Shown here in pieces: positions 1 to 10,260 of a stretch of DNA of 64,000 bases. Source of the stretch: Cystobacter fuscus (GTDB taxonomy: Bacteria; Myxococcota; Myxococcia; Myxococcales; Myxococcaceae); assembly GCF_002305875.1 (NCBI RefSeq), contig NZ_CP022098.1:4898001-4962000 (forward strand), given 5' to 3'. How positions within the stretch are numbered: the first letter of the stretch is position 1; each line of letters begins with the position of its first letter. A program made the translations under genes and the position numbers. A model generated the notes under the pieces. The model was not told the DNA's origin, did no database searches, and worked only from the letters and a program-made list of their open reading frames with translations.

Positions 1-351
1 ATGCACGGGCACTGGATCGATCGCGAACACCTGCTGCTGCTGCTCAGCCGCTACGGGCGCGCGGAGCTCAAGAAACAGCTCTCCGAGGTGGAATCGGCGA
101 TCCGCCAATACACCGCCGCCGAGTTGCTGCGTGGGTATGCGTTCGACACGCCCCAGGGCAAGCGCCACTTCGTGGTGAACCGCCACCTGCGGCGCGTGTG
201 CATCACCAACGAGGACGCGGTGCGGATCGTGAACTGGCTCAGCCTGAACTCCAGTGTCGAGGATCTGCTCGGCATCTACCCGGCGCTCGAAGCAGCGCTC
301 GAGCCCGTTTTCGAGGACGTGGAAGAAGAGGAGATGAAAGAGGCGTCCTGA
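1..351 (+). CDS. Hypothetical protein, possibly 5'-truncated by the window edge
   Basis: An open frame runs from the first base to a TGA at 351 (116 residues). An ATG falls exactly at position 1, so the true start may lie outside the window. The product is charged and soluble-looking, with no signal peptide or membrane segment. It has an acidic tail (FEDVEEEEMKEAS). GC3 is high and matches the neighbours, which supports real coding. No family was recognised. It converges with the dehydrogenase gene that ends at 405. Confidence 0.6.
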   Translation: MHGHWIDREHLLLLLSRYGRAELKKQLSEVESAIRQYTAAELLRGYAFDTPQGKRHFVVNRHLRRVCITNEDAVRIVNWLSLNSSVEDLLGIYPALEAALEPVFEDVEEEEMKEAS

Positions 352-404
352 GCCGAGGCGTAGAGCCGGGGGGGCCCGCACGAGGCAGGCGTGGGCCCGC
401 CCTC

Positions 405-2735
405 CTATGCGTTGCTCGCCCGCCTTCGGCGCAGCATCGCACCCAGGACCAGCCCTCCCCACGCCAGCGCGCCTCCAGGGCCCACGCCACAATCACAGCC
501 CCGCGGGTCTTCCGCCGCCACAACCACCAGGACCTGGAAGGACTGTTGCGCGTCCGGAAGGACCCCGTTGCTCGCGCTCACCGTCATGTCCACCGTGCCC
601 ACGCTCTCCGGCGTCCAGACGAGGACGCCGGTGCTGGAGTCGATGACCGGGCCCGCCACGCTGCTCGTCAGCGAGAACGAGGGAGCGGGCAGCCCGTCGG
701 CCACCACCTGATAGCGATACGAGACACCCACCACCGCGGAGGTGCCAGGCGTGGACGAGATGACCGGGGCCACGGCGTCATTGTCCCGAACGGTGACGGA
801 CACCGTGCGCGCGTCCCCTCCGGCCAGGGCCAGGGTGAGCGTGGCGGAGTCCGCCAGGTAGTCCACGTCCTTCGCGGCCGCCACGGTGACGGTCTGCGGA
901 GTGCTCCAGTTGGCCGGGCTGAAGGTCAGGGTCGTGGCGCTGGAGACCCTGACATCCGCATCCCCCTCGGTCCGCGCCACCGTGAGCGAGACATTCCTGG
1001 AAGGGGCCTTGGAGAGCGCCACCGTCAGGGATGCGGTCTCCTCCTCGTTCAGCGTCAGGGCCGTGGAGGACAGCACCAGGCGCGCCGTGTTGTCGTCGAT
1101 GGACACGACCTGGACCGTCTCGGGGCTCAGCCCGGGTGCGGACACCGTGAAGGCCGCGCTGTCCGCCGTCACGTCCGCGTCGTCGGCGGCGGCGAGGGTG
1201 ACGCGCTGAAGCTGGTTCCAGTTGGCCGGTGTGAAGGTGAGTTCCGCGCCGTCCACCACCGTCAGATCCGCGTCGCCCGAGTCCCGCGCCACGCGGACGG
1301 TGACCTCCGCGGTGGGCGCCTCGGCCAGCCTCACCGTGAACACGGCCCTGCCGCCCTCGACGAGTGTCACGTGCAGCGCCGAGACGAGGAGCTTCTGCCC
1401 GGACGCGGTGGGAGAGATCCGCCGGAGGCTGCCCGAGTCGACCCCCACGACATACAGCGCGCCATCCGGTCCCACGTCCATATCCACGGCATGGGTGATG
1501 CCGCTTGCCCATGCATCCACGGTGGCCACCGAGCCATCCCCGGCCAGCGTGGCTCGCACCAGCCTTCCGGATATGTAGTCCCCGAAGAGGAAGTTGCCGC
1601 GGTAGTCGCTCGGAAAGAGCGTGGAGTCATAGAAGGTCCCGCCCGTCAGGGCGCTTCCCAGGGACTGCGTCGTCGCGGTGCCCCCGCCACTCGTCGCATC
1701 CACTCCCGCCTGCACCGCTGTCCACGTCGTACCGCTCGGGACGCTGGACACGTGGAGTTCCCCGTTGAAGCTCGGGTCCGTCACGCCGGCCACGGTGATC
1801 TTCTCCCCCTTGCGGAAGCCGTGGAGCGCCGTGGTGGTGAAGGTGACGCGGCCCGCGCTGCGCACGGCGCCACCCGCGGTGATGTTGCGCGTGTCCACGC
1901 CGTTGGTGCGGTACTTGATGACCGGGGTGATGAACCCCGCGGGCTGGTTGTTCTCGTAGCTGTTGTAGCCCGCATGCTCCCCTCTCCTCGTCACGAAGAT
2001 CTGCTCGTAGTCCGTTCCGGGCGTGTTCACCCACAGCGCCCCGGTGCCCGGTTGGAAGGTGAAGGTAAAGGGGTCGCTGAAGCCGCGCGCCCAGATGTAC
2101 TCGCTGTTGGGGCCCACCCCATCATTGAAGGGATTGTCATTGGCGGGAGTGCCGTCCAGATTGGCCCGGCTCACCTTGGCCGCCATCGAGGTGAGATCCG
2201 CGTTCACGCCCGCGCCCGTGCCCAGATCCCCGATGGCCCAGTACAGCTTTCCATCCGGGCCGAAACCAATTGCTCCGCCGTTATGGTTCTGCGTGGCGGT
2301 CGGCAGGTTGTCGACGAGCACCGTGTGTGCCGTGCCCACTCCGTTGGCGTCCGTATAGCGGACGATCTGCTGCTTGGATCCGATGGCCGTGATGAACAGA
2401 TAGACGTAGCGGTTGACGGTGTAGTTCGGATCGAACGCAATTCCGAGGAGGCCACACTCCTCGGAAGTGTAGACGCTCTCCGTGGCGAACACGGAGGTGA
2501 CCAGCTTCGAGTCCTGCACGACGAGCGCCCCATCGCGCATCGCCGCGACGAGCACCTGGCCGTTCTTGTTGGTGATGAAGAGCCGCCCCGAGCCATCGGG
2601 TGCCCAGGCCAGTCCCGTCGCGGGGGTCAGAGCCGAAGAGGTGTACGCCGTCTCCTGGAAGCCGGTGGGGACCGCGGCCAGCACGGGAGACGCCAGGAGC
2701 CCCAGGAGAAGCAGATGCGAGCGGAACGAGAGCAT
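405..2735 (-). CDS. Secreted PQQ-dependent sugar dehydrogenase-like protein with Calx-beta-type repeats and MYXO-CTERM tail
   Basis: 776 residues. The N-terminus is a signal peptide (MLSFRSHLLLLGLLASPVLA). Residues ~25-430 look like the six-bladed GSDH/PQQ sugar dehydrogenase fold, with segments such as EECGLLGIAFDPNY, NHNGGAIGFGPDGKLYWAIG and ARGFSDPFTF. A ~70-residue beta-type module (around TAGGAVRSAGRVTF) interrupts the propeller near residues 290-360. Two repeats of ~100 residues follow, each with an LTF(T/S)PANW motif and resembling Calx-beta or DUF11-like adhesion modules, then a putative Ig fold. The C-terminus (GCDCGVGPGG, hydrophobic stretch, RRRRA) fits a MYXO-CTERM surface-sorting signal. 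Known for the family: oxidation of aldoses or related compounds with PQQ. Inferred: surface-anchored and periplasmic or outer-membrane facing. The ATG is preceded by a clear signal peptide, so the start is secure. Confidence 0.85.
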   Translation of the reverse strand: MLSFRSHLLLLGLLASPVLAAVPTGFQETAYTSSALTPATGLAWAPDGSGRLFITNKNGQVLVAAMRDGALVVQDSKLVTSVFATESVYTSEECGLLGIAFDPNYTVNRYVYLFITAIGSKQQIVRYTDANGVGTAHTVLVDNLPTATQNHNGGAIGFGPDGKLYWAIGDLGTGAGVNADLTSMAAKVSRANLDGTPANDNPFNDGVGPNSEYIWARGFSDPFTFTFQPGTGALWVNTPGTDYEQIFVTRRGEHAGYNSYENNQPAGFITPVIKYRTNGVDTRNITAGGAVRSAGRVTFTTTALHGFRKGEKITVAGVTDPSFNGELHVSSVPSGTTWTAVQAGVDATSGGGTATTQSLGSALTGGTFYDSTLFPSDYRGNFLFGDYISGRLVRATLAGDGSVATVDAWASGITHAVDMDVGPDGALYVVGVDSGSLRRISPTASGQKLLVSALHVTLVEGGRAVFTVRLAEAPTAEVTVRVARDSGDADLTVVDGAELTFTPANWNQLQRVTLAAADDADVTADSAAFTVSAPGLSPETVQVVSIDDNTARLVLSSTALTLNEEETASLTVALSKAPSRNVSLTVARTEGDADVRVSSATTLTFSPANWSTPQTVTVAAAKDVDYLADSATLTLALAGGDARTVSVTVRDNDAVAPVISSTPGTSAVVGVSYRYQVVADGLPAPSFSLTSSVAGPVIDSSTGVLVWTPESVGTVDMTVSASNGVLPDAQQSFQVLVVVAAEDPRGCDCGVGPGGALAWGGLVLGAMLRRRRASNA

Positions 2736-2802
2736 GGCGCCATTGTACGCGCTCGAATCACCGGTGGGGCTGTCACGTCTCGAGGGGACGCCGCGATCGC
2801 CG

Positions 2803-4062
2803 CTACAGCGCGATCGCGATGTTCTGTCTCACCTGCACCACGTTATCCAGCTTCTCGCCAGACCCGCTGGAGCCGTCGCTCAACGTGGCGTTGTCCGTGA
2901 TGTAGAGAGAAGAGATCTTCGACCGGTCGAACAGCATGCAGCAGGTCGACCCACCGAATGCGAAGTGGCCGATCTCGGCTCCTCGTTGCACCGAATCGCC
3001 TTCCTTGACTGTCGCGATGCACGAGGACACCTCCGTCAGCCCCACGAAGATCATGGCGATCTCTCCGATGTCTGGATTTTCGGGTTGGATGAAGACGATC
3101 GTCCGGGTGTTGACGTGGCTCAGGAAGGGGAACGATGCCGCGTAATCCTGGTTCGGGGCCGGCTGCGCGAAGAAGTATCCCGGGACCGTTCGCACCTTCT
3201 TGATCTTGCCCGTCACGGGCGAGTGCCACCGGTGGTAGTTGAAGGGCATCAGGACGATCTGCACCGCCAGCCCGTCGACGAAGGGTCGCAGCAGGGGGCT
3301 GTCGGCGCTCTCGGCGAGGAGGTCCGTGAGGTAATACTGCTCGCCCTTGATCTCGAACGCGGCCTCGCGTTGCACCTGCTTGGAGATCTTCCAGACCTGC
3401 CCGTCCACGGGGCTGATCAGCACCTTCCCCGTGGGATCGGGCGCCAGGGGGCGGCTGGCGTCGAAGTCCTTGAACTTGCGGATGAAGAACTCGTTCCAGG
3501 ACTTGAATCCGCCGTGCGGCGCGGCGGGATCGTAGACGTACTCGTCCAGGCTCAGATACTTGCTGGCCTCCGCGCTGAGCCAGTTCCCGTAGGAGTCGTT
3601 CAGGTAGGCGAGAGAGGCGGGCGTCTCCAGTTTGGCGTGATACGCTTTCAGGATCTCGGCGAAATAGGGCCGGACCGCCTCGTTGGTGAAGAAGGCCCAG
3701 CCGTAGCTGTTCTCCATGAAGGGCTGCAGGACCGTGTAGAACGGCAGCGCGGCCATGAAGTTCGAATCGTACCTCGGAAGGCTGTTGAGCGCGTTGTTGA
3801 GCTGCTGAAAGAAGTCCTCCGGCGTCTTGATGTTGATGGGGTTCTTCTGGTTGGCCTCGTCCAGCATGCTCCCGATGTAGATGCGGAGGAACTCGTTCTC
3901 CGGGCGTTTCACGTACTCGGCCAGTGCCCGTACGGAGGGCGCGAGCTCTTCGCGACGTTTGCGAGGACTCTCCGCGAATAGCCGGTTCGACTCCTCGGCC
4001 CTCAACGCCGACTGGGCGGGCGATACCTTGGAGAGAAGTTCGAAATAAGAGACTCGCTTCAT
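2803..4062 (-). CDS. Phosphatidylserine decarboxylase family protein with N-terminal extension
   Basis: 419 residues from the ATG at 4062, chosen because AAAGGTG lies about 7 nt upstream and the protein then begins MKRVSYFELLSKVSP. The C-terminal half (~200-419) has the PSD fold: SPVDGQV, FNYHRWHSPVTGKI (catalytic His region) and the self-cleavage motif GGST at about 370-373, where the Ser would become the pyruvoyl group. The first ~180 residues are an extension found in PSD paralogues rather than in the canonical membrane enzyme. Known for the family: decarboxylates phosphatidylserine to phosphatidylethanolamine. The extension suggests a specialised or soluble paralogue, so substrate is uncertain. 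Encoded 67 bp upstream of the dehydrogenase on the same strand. Confidence 0.85.
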   Translation of the reverse strand: MKRVSYFELLSKVSPAQSALRAEESNRLFAESPRKRREELAPSVRALAEYVKRPENEFLRIYIGSMLDEANQKNPINIKTPEDFFQQLNNALNSLPRYDSNFMAALPFYTVLQPFMENSYGWAFFTNEAVRPYFAEILKAYHAKLETPASLAYLNDSYGNWLSAEASKYLSLDEYVYDPAAPHGGFKSWNEFFIRKFKDFDASRPLAPDPTGKVLISPVDGQVWKISKQVQREAAFEIKGEQYYLTDLLAESADSPLLRPFVDGLAVQIVLMPFNYHRWHSPVTGKIKKVRTVPGYFFAQPAPNQDYAASFPFLSHVNTRTIVFIQPENPDIGEIAMIFVGLTEVSSCIATVKEGDSVQRGAEIGHFAFGGSTCCMLFDRSKISSLYITDNATLSDGSSGSGEKLDNVVQVRQNIAIAL

Positions 4063-4284
4063 GGGAAAGCACCTTTCATGGGAAGAGTGGGGCTGGGGTC
4101 GGTTCGCCGAGATCCCTCCTCTGGTGTCTGGATGAAAGCCAGCATCGTCATGCGGCGCTGGCCTTGGTCTTCGGTATGTTGTTGACAGTTGAACAGGGCG
4201 AGGTGCCTGATTCGGGGAGCGTTCACCTTCGCGAGCAGAAGGACACAGCCGCGGGCCTCGAGGGACCAAGGGGCGCGAGGGCCC

Positions 4285-4950
4285 TCACTTCAACAGCGGG
4301 GCCAGCGCGGGCCAGACATGGTCGCGCAGCTTGGGCTGCACGGCGGCGACGGGGTGGATGTTGTCGGCCTGGAAGGAGGCGCGGTCCATGGCGATGGGCT
4401 CCAGCAGGAACGGGAGCAGGGACACCTTGTGCGCCTCGGCCACGGCTCGGTAGTTGGCCGTGAAGCCCTCCGTGTAGGCCTTTCCCAGGTTGGGCGGCAT
4501 GCGCATGCCCACCAGCAACACCCGGGCTCCAGAGGCCTTGGCCGCGCTCACCATCTTCTCCAGGTTGGCCCGGGTCTGCTTGAGCGGCAGGCCCCGCAGC
4601 CCGTCGTTGCCGCCCAGGGCGATGACCACCACCGCTGGCTGGTTGCGCGTGAGCTCTCCTTCGATTCGCGCGGCTCCGCCCGCGGTGGTTTCTCCACTGA
4701 CGCTGGCGTTCACCACCCGCCAGCCAGGCGTCTCCTTGGCCATCCGCTCGGCCGTCAGCGCCACCCAGCCCTCCTCCGGCGCGAGCCCGTAGGCGGCGGA
4801 CAGCGAGTCCCCCATCATCAGCACCGTCCGCACGGGCCCGGCCTCCGCGACCGGTGCTCCCAGCGTGGCCAGCCCCATGGCCAGTATCACCACCAGGTAA
4901 CCGAGCACACCGACGATCCGGGTGCGCTCCCTCATGTATTCTTGGCTCAT
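4285..4950 (-). CDS. tesA: SGNH-fold arylesterase/lysophospholipase (TesA family)
   Basis: 221 residues from the ATG at 4950, which has GGAGGAG about 10 nt upstream. A longer in-frame start exists but lacks a ribosome site. The N-terminus is a signal sequence with a hydrophobic stretch (VLGYLVVILAMGLATLG). SGNH blocks are all present: MMGDSLSAAYG (nucleophile Ser), GGND (block III) and DNIHP (catalytic Asp and His). Known for the family: periplasmic thioesterase, esterase and lysophospholipase activity. It is divergent from ybbA-ybbP, the same arrangement as in enterobacteria, which strengthens the assignment. Confidence 0.92.
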   Translation of the reverse strand: MSQEYMRERTRIVGVLGYLVVILAMGLATLGAPVAEAGPVRTVLMMGDSLSAAYGLAPEEGWVALTAERMAKETPGWRVVNASVSGETTAGGAARIEGELTRNQPAVVVIALGGNDGLRGLPLKQTRANLEKMVSAAKASGARVLLVGMRMPPNLGKAYTEGFTANYRAVAEAHKVSLLPFLLEPIAMDRASFQADNIHPVAAVQPKLRDHVWPALAPLLK

Positions 4951-5024
4951 CCGCTGCAACTCCTCCGGGCCGCCGTTACAAGCCTGCTCCGCGAGCAGAC
5001 GCTCCCCTGACAAACAACTCGAAT

Positions 5025-5752
<728 letters not shown>

Positions 5753-5756
<4 letters not shown>

Positions 5757-8281
5757 GACTGCTCAAGATGGCCTGGCGCCAGCTGCGCCGTGACTTCGCC
5801 GCCGGAGAGCTGCGCATCCTCCTCGCCGCCCTGGTGCTCGCGGTGCTGGCCGTGACGGCTATCGGCTTCGTCACCGACCGCGCCGAGCGCGCGCTGGCCC
5901 TCGAGGCCAACCGGCTGCTCGGCGGAGATGCGGTGGTGCTCGGCGACACGCCCCTCGAGGGGGTGGTGCGCGAGGCGGCGAAAGCGCCCGGGCTGCGGAG
6001 CACCGAGACGCAGGAGCTGCCCAGCATGATCCGGGTCGGCGACGCGGACGATGAGCGGCTCAAGCTCGGAGAGCTCCGGGCGCTCGGTGAGGGCTTTCCC
6101 CTGCGGGGCCGCTTCCGCATCGTGGACTCGGTGGACGGCCCCGAGCGCGACGCCACGGGCATTCCCGAGCGCGGCAGCGTGTGGCTGAGCCGCGCTGGCG
6201 CGGACGCGCTGGATGCCAGACTGGGGGACATGATTGGCATTGGCGAGTCGCAGTTGCGGCTCTCCGCGCTGGTGGTGCAGGAACCGGACGCGGCGATCGA
6301 CTACTTCAACATCGCGCCCCGGGTGTTCCTCCACCTCGCCGACCTGCCCGCGACGGGGCTGGTGCAGGAGGGCAGCCGGCTGCGCTACCGCCTGGTGGTC
6401 GCCGGAGAGCCGGACGCGGTGGAGCGCTTCGTGCGCACCGCGCGTGAGGGGCTCGCGCGTGGCCAGCGCCTGGAGACGGTGAAGGACGCGCGTCCGGAGA
6501 TGCGCTCCGCGCTCGACAGGGCCGACCGCTTCCTGGGCCTGGCGGCGTTGGTGTCGGTGGTGCTGGCGGCGGTGGCCGTGGCCATGGCGGCGCGCCGGCA
6601 CAGCGAGCGGCACCTGTCGAGCACCGCGGTGATGCGGTGTCTGGGCGCGAGCCAGCGCACGCTGGTGGCCACCCACGGTGGCGAGCTGCTCCTCGCCGGC
6701 CTCATCGCGAGCTCCCTCGGTGTCCTGCTCGCCTTCCTCGTGCAGTGGCTGGTGGGCAGGTGGCTCTCCGAAGCGCTGAAGCTGGACATTCCGGCGGCCG
6801 GCTGGGTGCCGGCGATGCAGGGGTATGGGGTGGGACTGGTGGTCCTGCTGACCTTCGGTGCGCCCCCCATTCTCGCGCTGCGCCGGGTGCCCGCGCTGCG
6901 CGTGTTGCGCAGGGACCTCGACCGCACCGAGCCGAGCTCCTGGCTGGTGGGGCTCGCGGGCGTGGCGGGGTTGACCGCGCTGCTGTGGTGGAAGGCCGGC
7001 TCGGCGGGGCTGGCGTCCGCGATGCTCCTCGGCATCGTCGCCACGCTGGGCGTGCTGGCCGCCCTGGCGTGGGGGCTCATCTCCGTCGTGCGGCGGCTGC
7101 GCTCGCGGCTGCGCGGGAGCTTGCGCTACGGGCTGGCCAATGTGAGCCGGCGCGCGGCCACCAGCGTCGCGCAGGTGTCGGCGCTCGGCCTGGGGCTGAT
7201 GGCGTTGCTGCTGCTCACCTTCGTGCGCACCGATCTGCTCGACCGCTGGCAGGTGGCGCTCGCCAAGGAGGCCCCCAACCGCTTCATCGTCAACGTGCAG
7301 GAGGATCAGCTCGAGCCGGTGCGCGCGTTCATGGCCGAGCGGGGGTTGCCCGCGCCGGACCTCTTCCCCATGGTGCGCGGCCGCCTGGTGGCGCACAACG
7401 GCGAGCCGGTGAAGGCCACGCCCGCCGAGGGTGCCGCCAACACCGAGGAGGAGCGTCGCGGGCAGCGGCGGAGGGATCGCGAGTACAACCTCTCCAGCGT
7501 CACCACGCTTCGCGACGACAACCGCATCTCCGCGGGCACGTTCTGGGGACCGCGGCGCCCGGAGAAGCCGGAGCTCTCCGTGGAGGAGGACTTCGCCTCC
7601 GCGATGGGCTGGAAGCTCGGAGATCGCGTGGCCTTCGACATCGCGGGCCAGCGGCTCGAGGCCACCGTCACCAGCCTGCGCGAGGTGGAGTGGGAGAGCT
7701 TCCGGCCGAACTTCATCGTGCTGGTGTCGCCGGGCTCGCTCGCGGGCTATGCGGCCAGCTACATCACCGCGATGCACGTGCCCCCCGAGCGCACGCGCTT
7801 CACCGCGGAGCTGGTGTCCCGCTTCCCCAACCTCTCGGTGGTGGATGTGGATGCGCTGCTCAAGCAGGCGCGCGACACCGCGGACCAGGTCTCCACCGTG
7901 GTGGAAGTGGTGTTCTACTTCTCGCTGCTCGCGGGCCTGCTGGTGCTGATGGCCGCGGTCAGCGCCAGTCAGGACGAGCGCCTGCTGGAAGGTGGCGTGA
8001 TGCGGGTGCTGGGCGGCAGCCGCCGGCAGTTGCGGCTCGCGCAGGCCTCGGAGTTCGCGGCCATTGGCCTCTTGTCGGGCCTCACCGCGGCGTTCGCCGC
8101 CTCCCTCCTGGCCGGAGTCATCGCCACGCAGGTGTTCGAACTGCCATGGCAGGCGGACTGGCGGCTGGTGGGAGTGGGCGGCGGGCTGGGGGTGCTCGCG
8201 GCGGTGAGCGCGGGCATGTTCGCCACCCGGCGGGTGCTGGACGCGCCGCCCTCGGTGACGCTGCGCGAGTTGCAGGGCTGA
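5753..8281 (+). CDS. ybbP: FtsX-like ABC transporter permease (YbbP-like)
   Basis: 842 residues, starting in the ATGA overlap with ybbA. The layout is a transmembrane helix near the N-terminus (LRILLAALVLAVLAVTAIGF), a large periplasmic domain, then clusters of helices near residues 255-440 and 720-840 typical of two FtsX repeats. This is the expected size for YbbP (about 800 residues). With ybbA it should form a complete ABC complex. Members of this type often act in lipid or lipoprotein handling or in mechanotransmission rather than solute transport. The pairing with tesA suggests an envelope-lipid role, which is inference. Confidence 0.92.
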
Positions 8282-8324
8282 GCGCGGGGGGCTCGGCTCC
8301 TGGCCAGTCCCCTCATCCCACGTC

Positions 8325-10025
8325 TCAGAAGAAGGACGCCATGTCCCGGTACACCTGGACGATGTCCTCCACGCCGCCCTTCGCGCTGGAGCCCCTGGCC
8401 GCCTCGGCGATGCGCTCGAGCACCTTGCCCTCGGCGTCTTCGCCGTAGGCGATGGTGAAGATGCGCACCGGGTTCTCCCCGCTCGAAGTGCTCAGGCCCT
8501 GCTCCAGGTCCCCCAGCGTGAGGGTGCTGCTATCGTCCATGCCGTCCGTCATCACCACCACGGCGTGGATCCTTCCCGGCTCCTTCCGCGCCCGCTCCCG
8601 AGCGAGCTTGTAGGCGGTCTGGGTGGCCGAATAGAGGGCGGTGCCCCCGTCGGCGATGATGTTGTCGACGCGGCCGAGCAGCTCCGCGCGGCCCTTGCCG
8701 AGCACCATCGGCCCCAGGGGCGGGTACACGTTGTTGTCGAAGAGGACGAGCGTCACCGCGTCCCGGTCCGACAGCGATTCCAGGAAGCGCTTCGCTCCCA
8801 CCTTGGCCTCGGCCAGCGGGCGGCCCGTCATGCTGCCGGACTTGTCGAAGACGAAGGTGACGTCCGTGGGCTTCTTCGTCTCGCGCCACACGGCCAGCAG
8901 CTTCTCCAGCACGTTCGCGCCGGGCACCTCCAGCAGCGTCCGCGGCTGCTTGGGATCCGCGCCGTGCGCCGCGTCCACCGGCGCGGTGATCGCCACCGAC
9001 GGGTCCGCCGGACGGAAGCCCAGCGCCAGCGCGCGCTCCTGTGCCGGCCGCGCCTTGAGGAAGGCCAGGAAGGTCCGCGCCGCCTCGCGCTCCTCGGGGC
9101 CCACCCAGTCCGCGTCCAGCACCGCGTACGGATGATCCGACCAGAAGGTACCCTCCACCGGGTAGATGGATACCAACGGGAACGGCGCGTCCGTCTGCTT
9201 GCCGTGGGATTCGATGACCAGGTTCTCGTACAGCACCGCCGCCGACAGGTAGTCTGGCCCCCGCCGCAGCATCTTGTCCGAGAAGAAGCCGGTGGACTTG
9301 CCGTAGTGCACCACCGTGCCCTCGATCTCCGTCATCAGCGCCTTCGTCTTCTTGCTCTCCACGTCCGCCACCGTCAGCCCGCGCGTCTTGCCCGAGCCCG
9401 CGTAGGCCTCGGCCAGCACCGACAGCAGGCCCGAGTTGGAGGAGTCCGGGTGGGTGTGGCCCAGCTTGAAGCGGCCCCACTCGGGGTGCCCGTATGCGCC
9501 CCAGCCCCGCTTGTCCGCCGCCACCTTCATCAGGTTCGCCCAGCCCAGGGGCCTGCCCGGCCAGCCCAGCGCCTGTGCCATGGGCTTCCACATGGCGATG
9601 ACGATGGGCGAGAGCAGCAGCGGCTCTGCCTCGTTCACCACGGGTGTCGTCCCGCCCCTGGACGTCATCCACGCGTTGTTGAGCAGCGGCAGGTACACGC
9701 TGGAGGCCGGGCTGTAGACGTGCGCCTGGAGCTTGCCGGAGACAATGTCCTGCACCGCCTCGCCCGAGCCCATCGCCTGGCCCTCCACCCGGATGGGCCG
9801 GCCCGACTTCGTCTTCGACCCGCTCCGCTCGAAGGCCCGCGCCTGCTCCTCGAACCAGCTCTTCTTCTCACTGCCGTAGGCCACCGTCAGCACCACGGGC
9901 CGCCCGCCGCTCGCCGCCTGGGGCTCGCGCGTGGCATCGGGTGCACTGGGAGTCCCCTGGCTGGACTCCTTGCAGGCAGCCAGCAGCATCACCACCGCGA
10001 GCACTCCCCACCGCAGCTTCCACAT
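8325..10025 (-). CDS. Lipoprotein with extracellular solute-binding and VWA domains
   Basis: 566 residues from the ATG at 10025, chosen over the start 33 nt upstream because GGGGAGGA sits 8 nt before it and the signal peptide then begins MWKLRWG. Lipobox LLAAC. Residues ~50-370 resemble a type 2 periplasmic binding protein (VVLTVAYGSEKKSWF, SGEAVQDIVSGKL). Residues ~390-566 form a von Willebrand A domain with an intact MIDAS motif (DKSGS) and the later T and D elements (GGTAL, MTDGMDDSS). Fusions of this kind occur in other bacteria, but their ligand is generally unknown. Convergent with ybbP across 43 bp. Confidence 0.85.
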   Translation of the reverse strand: MWKLRWGVLAVVMLLAACKESSQGTPSAPDATREPQAASGGRPVVLTVAYGSEKKSWFEEQARAFERSGSKTKSGRPIRVEGQAMGSGEAVQDIVSGKLQAHVYSPASSVYLPLLNNAWMTSRGGTTPVVNEAEPLLLSPIVIAMWKPMAQALGWPGRPLGWANLMKVAADKRGWGAYGHPEWGRFKLGHTHPDSSNSGLLSVLAEAYAGSGKTRGLTVADVESKKTKALMTEIEGTVVHYGKSTGFFSDKMLRRGPDYLSAAVLYENLVIESHGKQTDAPFPLVSIYPVEGTFWSDHPYAVLDADWVGPEEREAARTFLAFLKARPAQERALALGFRPADPSVAITAPVDAAHGADPKQPRTLLEVPGANVLEKLLAVWRETKKPTDVTFVFDKSGSMTGRPLAEAKVGAKRFLESLSDRDAVTLVLFDNNVYPPLGPMVLGKGRAELLGRVDNIIADGGTALYSATQTAYKLARERARKEPGRIHAVVVMTDGMDDSSTLTLGDLEQGLSTSSGENPVRIFTIAYGEDAEGKVLERIAEAARGSSAKGGVEDIVQVYRDMASFF

Positions 10026-10260
10026 CCGGACGGTCCTCCCCTCGGGCACCTTCGCCACGACTGTGTGACGCAGCGCCGCCGCCCCCTCAACCGTCCACGA
10101 CTCAACTCACCTGCTTCTCGCACTCGCGTGACCGGTTCGTCACACGGTGGGGCGGGCGTCGAGTCCGATCCCCTGTCCACGAGGACGACTGCGGGAGTCA
10201 CTCCAACGACGTGACTTTTCCGGTCATCTCCGGGCCCCGGAGCTGGTAGCGTGAAGCGCC

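Noticed and set aside
198-2900. A 900-residue plus-strand open frame antisense to the PQQ dehydrogenase
   Set aside because: High-GC antisense shadow: no domain, Arg/Gly/His-rich composition, and the opposite strand has a complete recognised gene.
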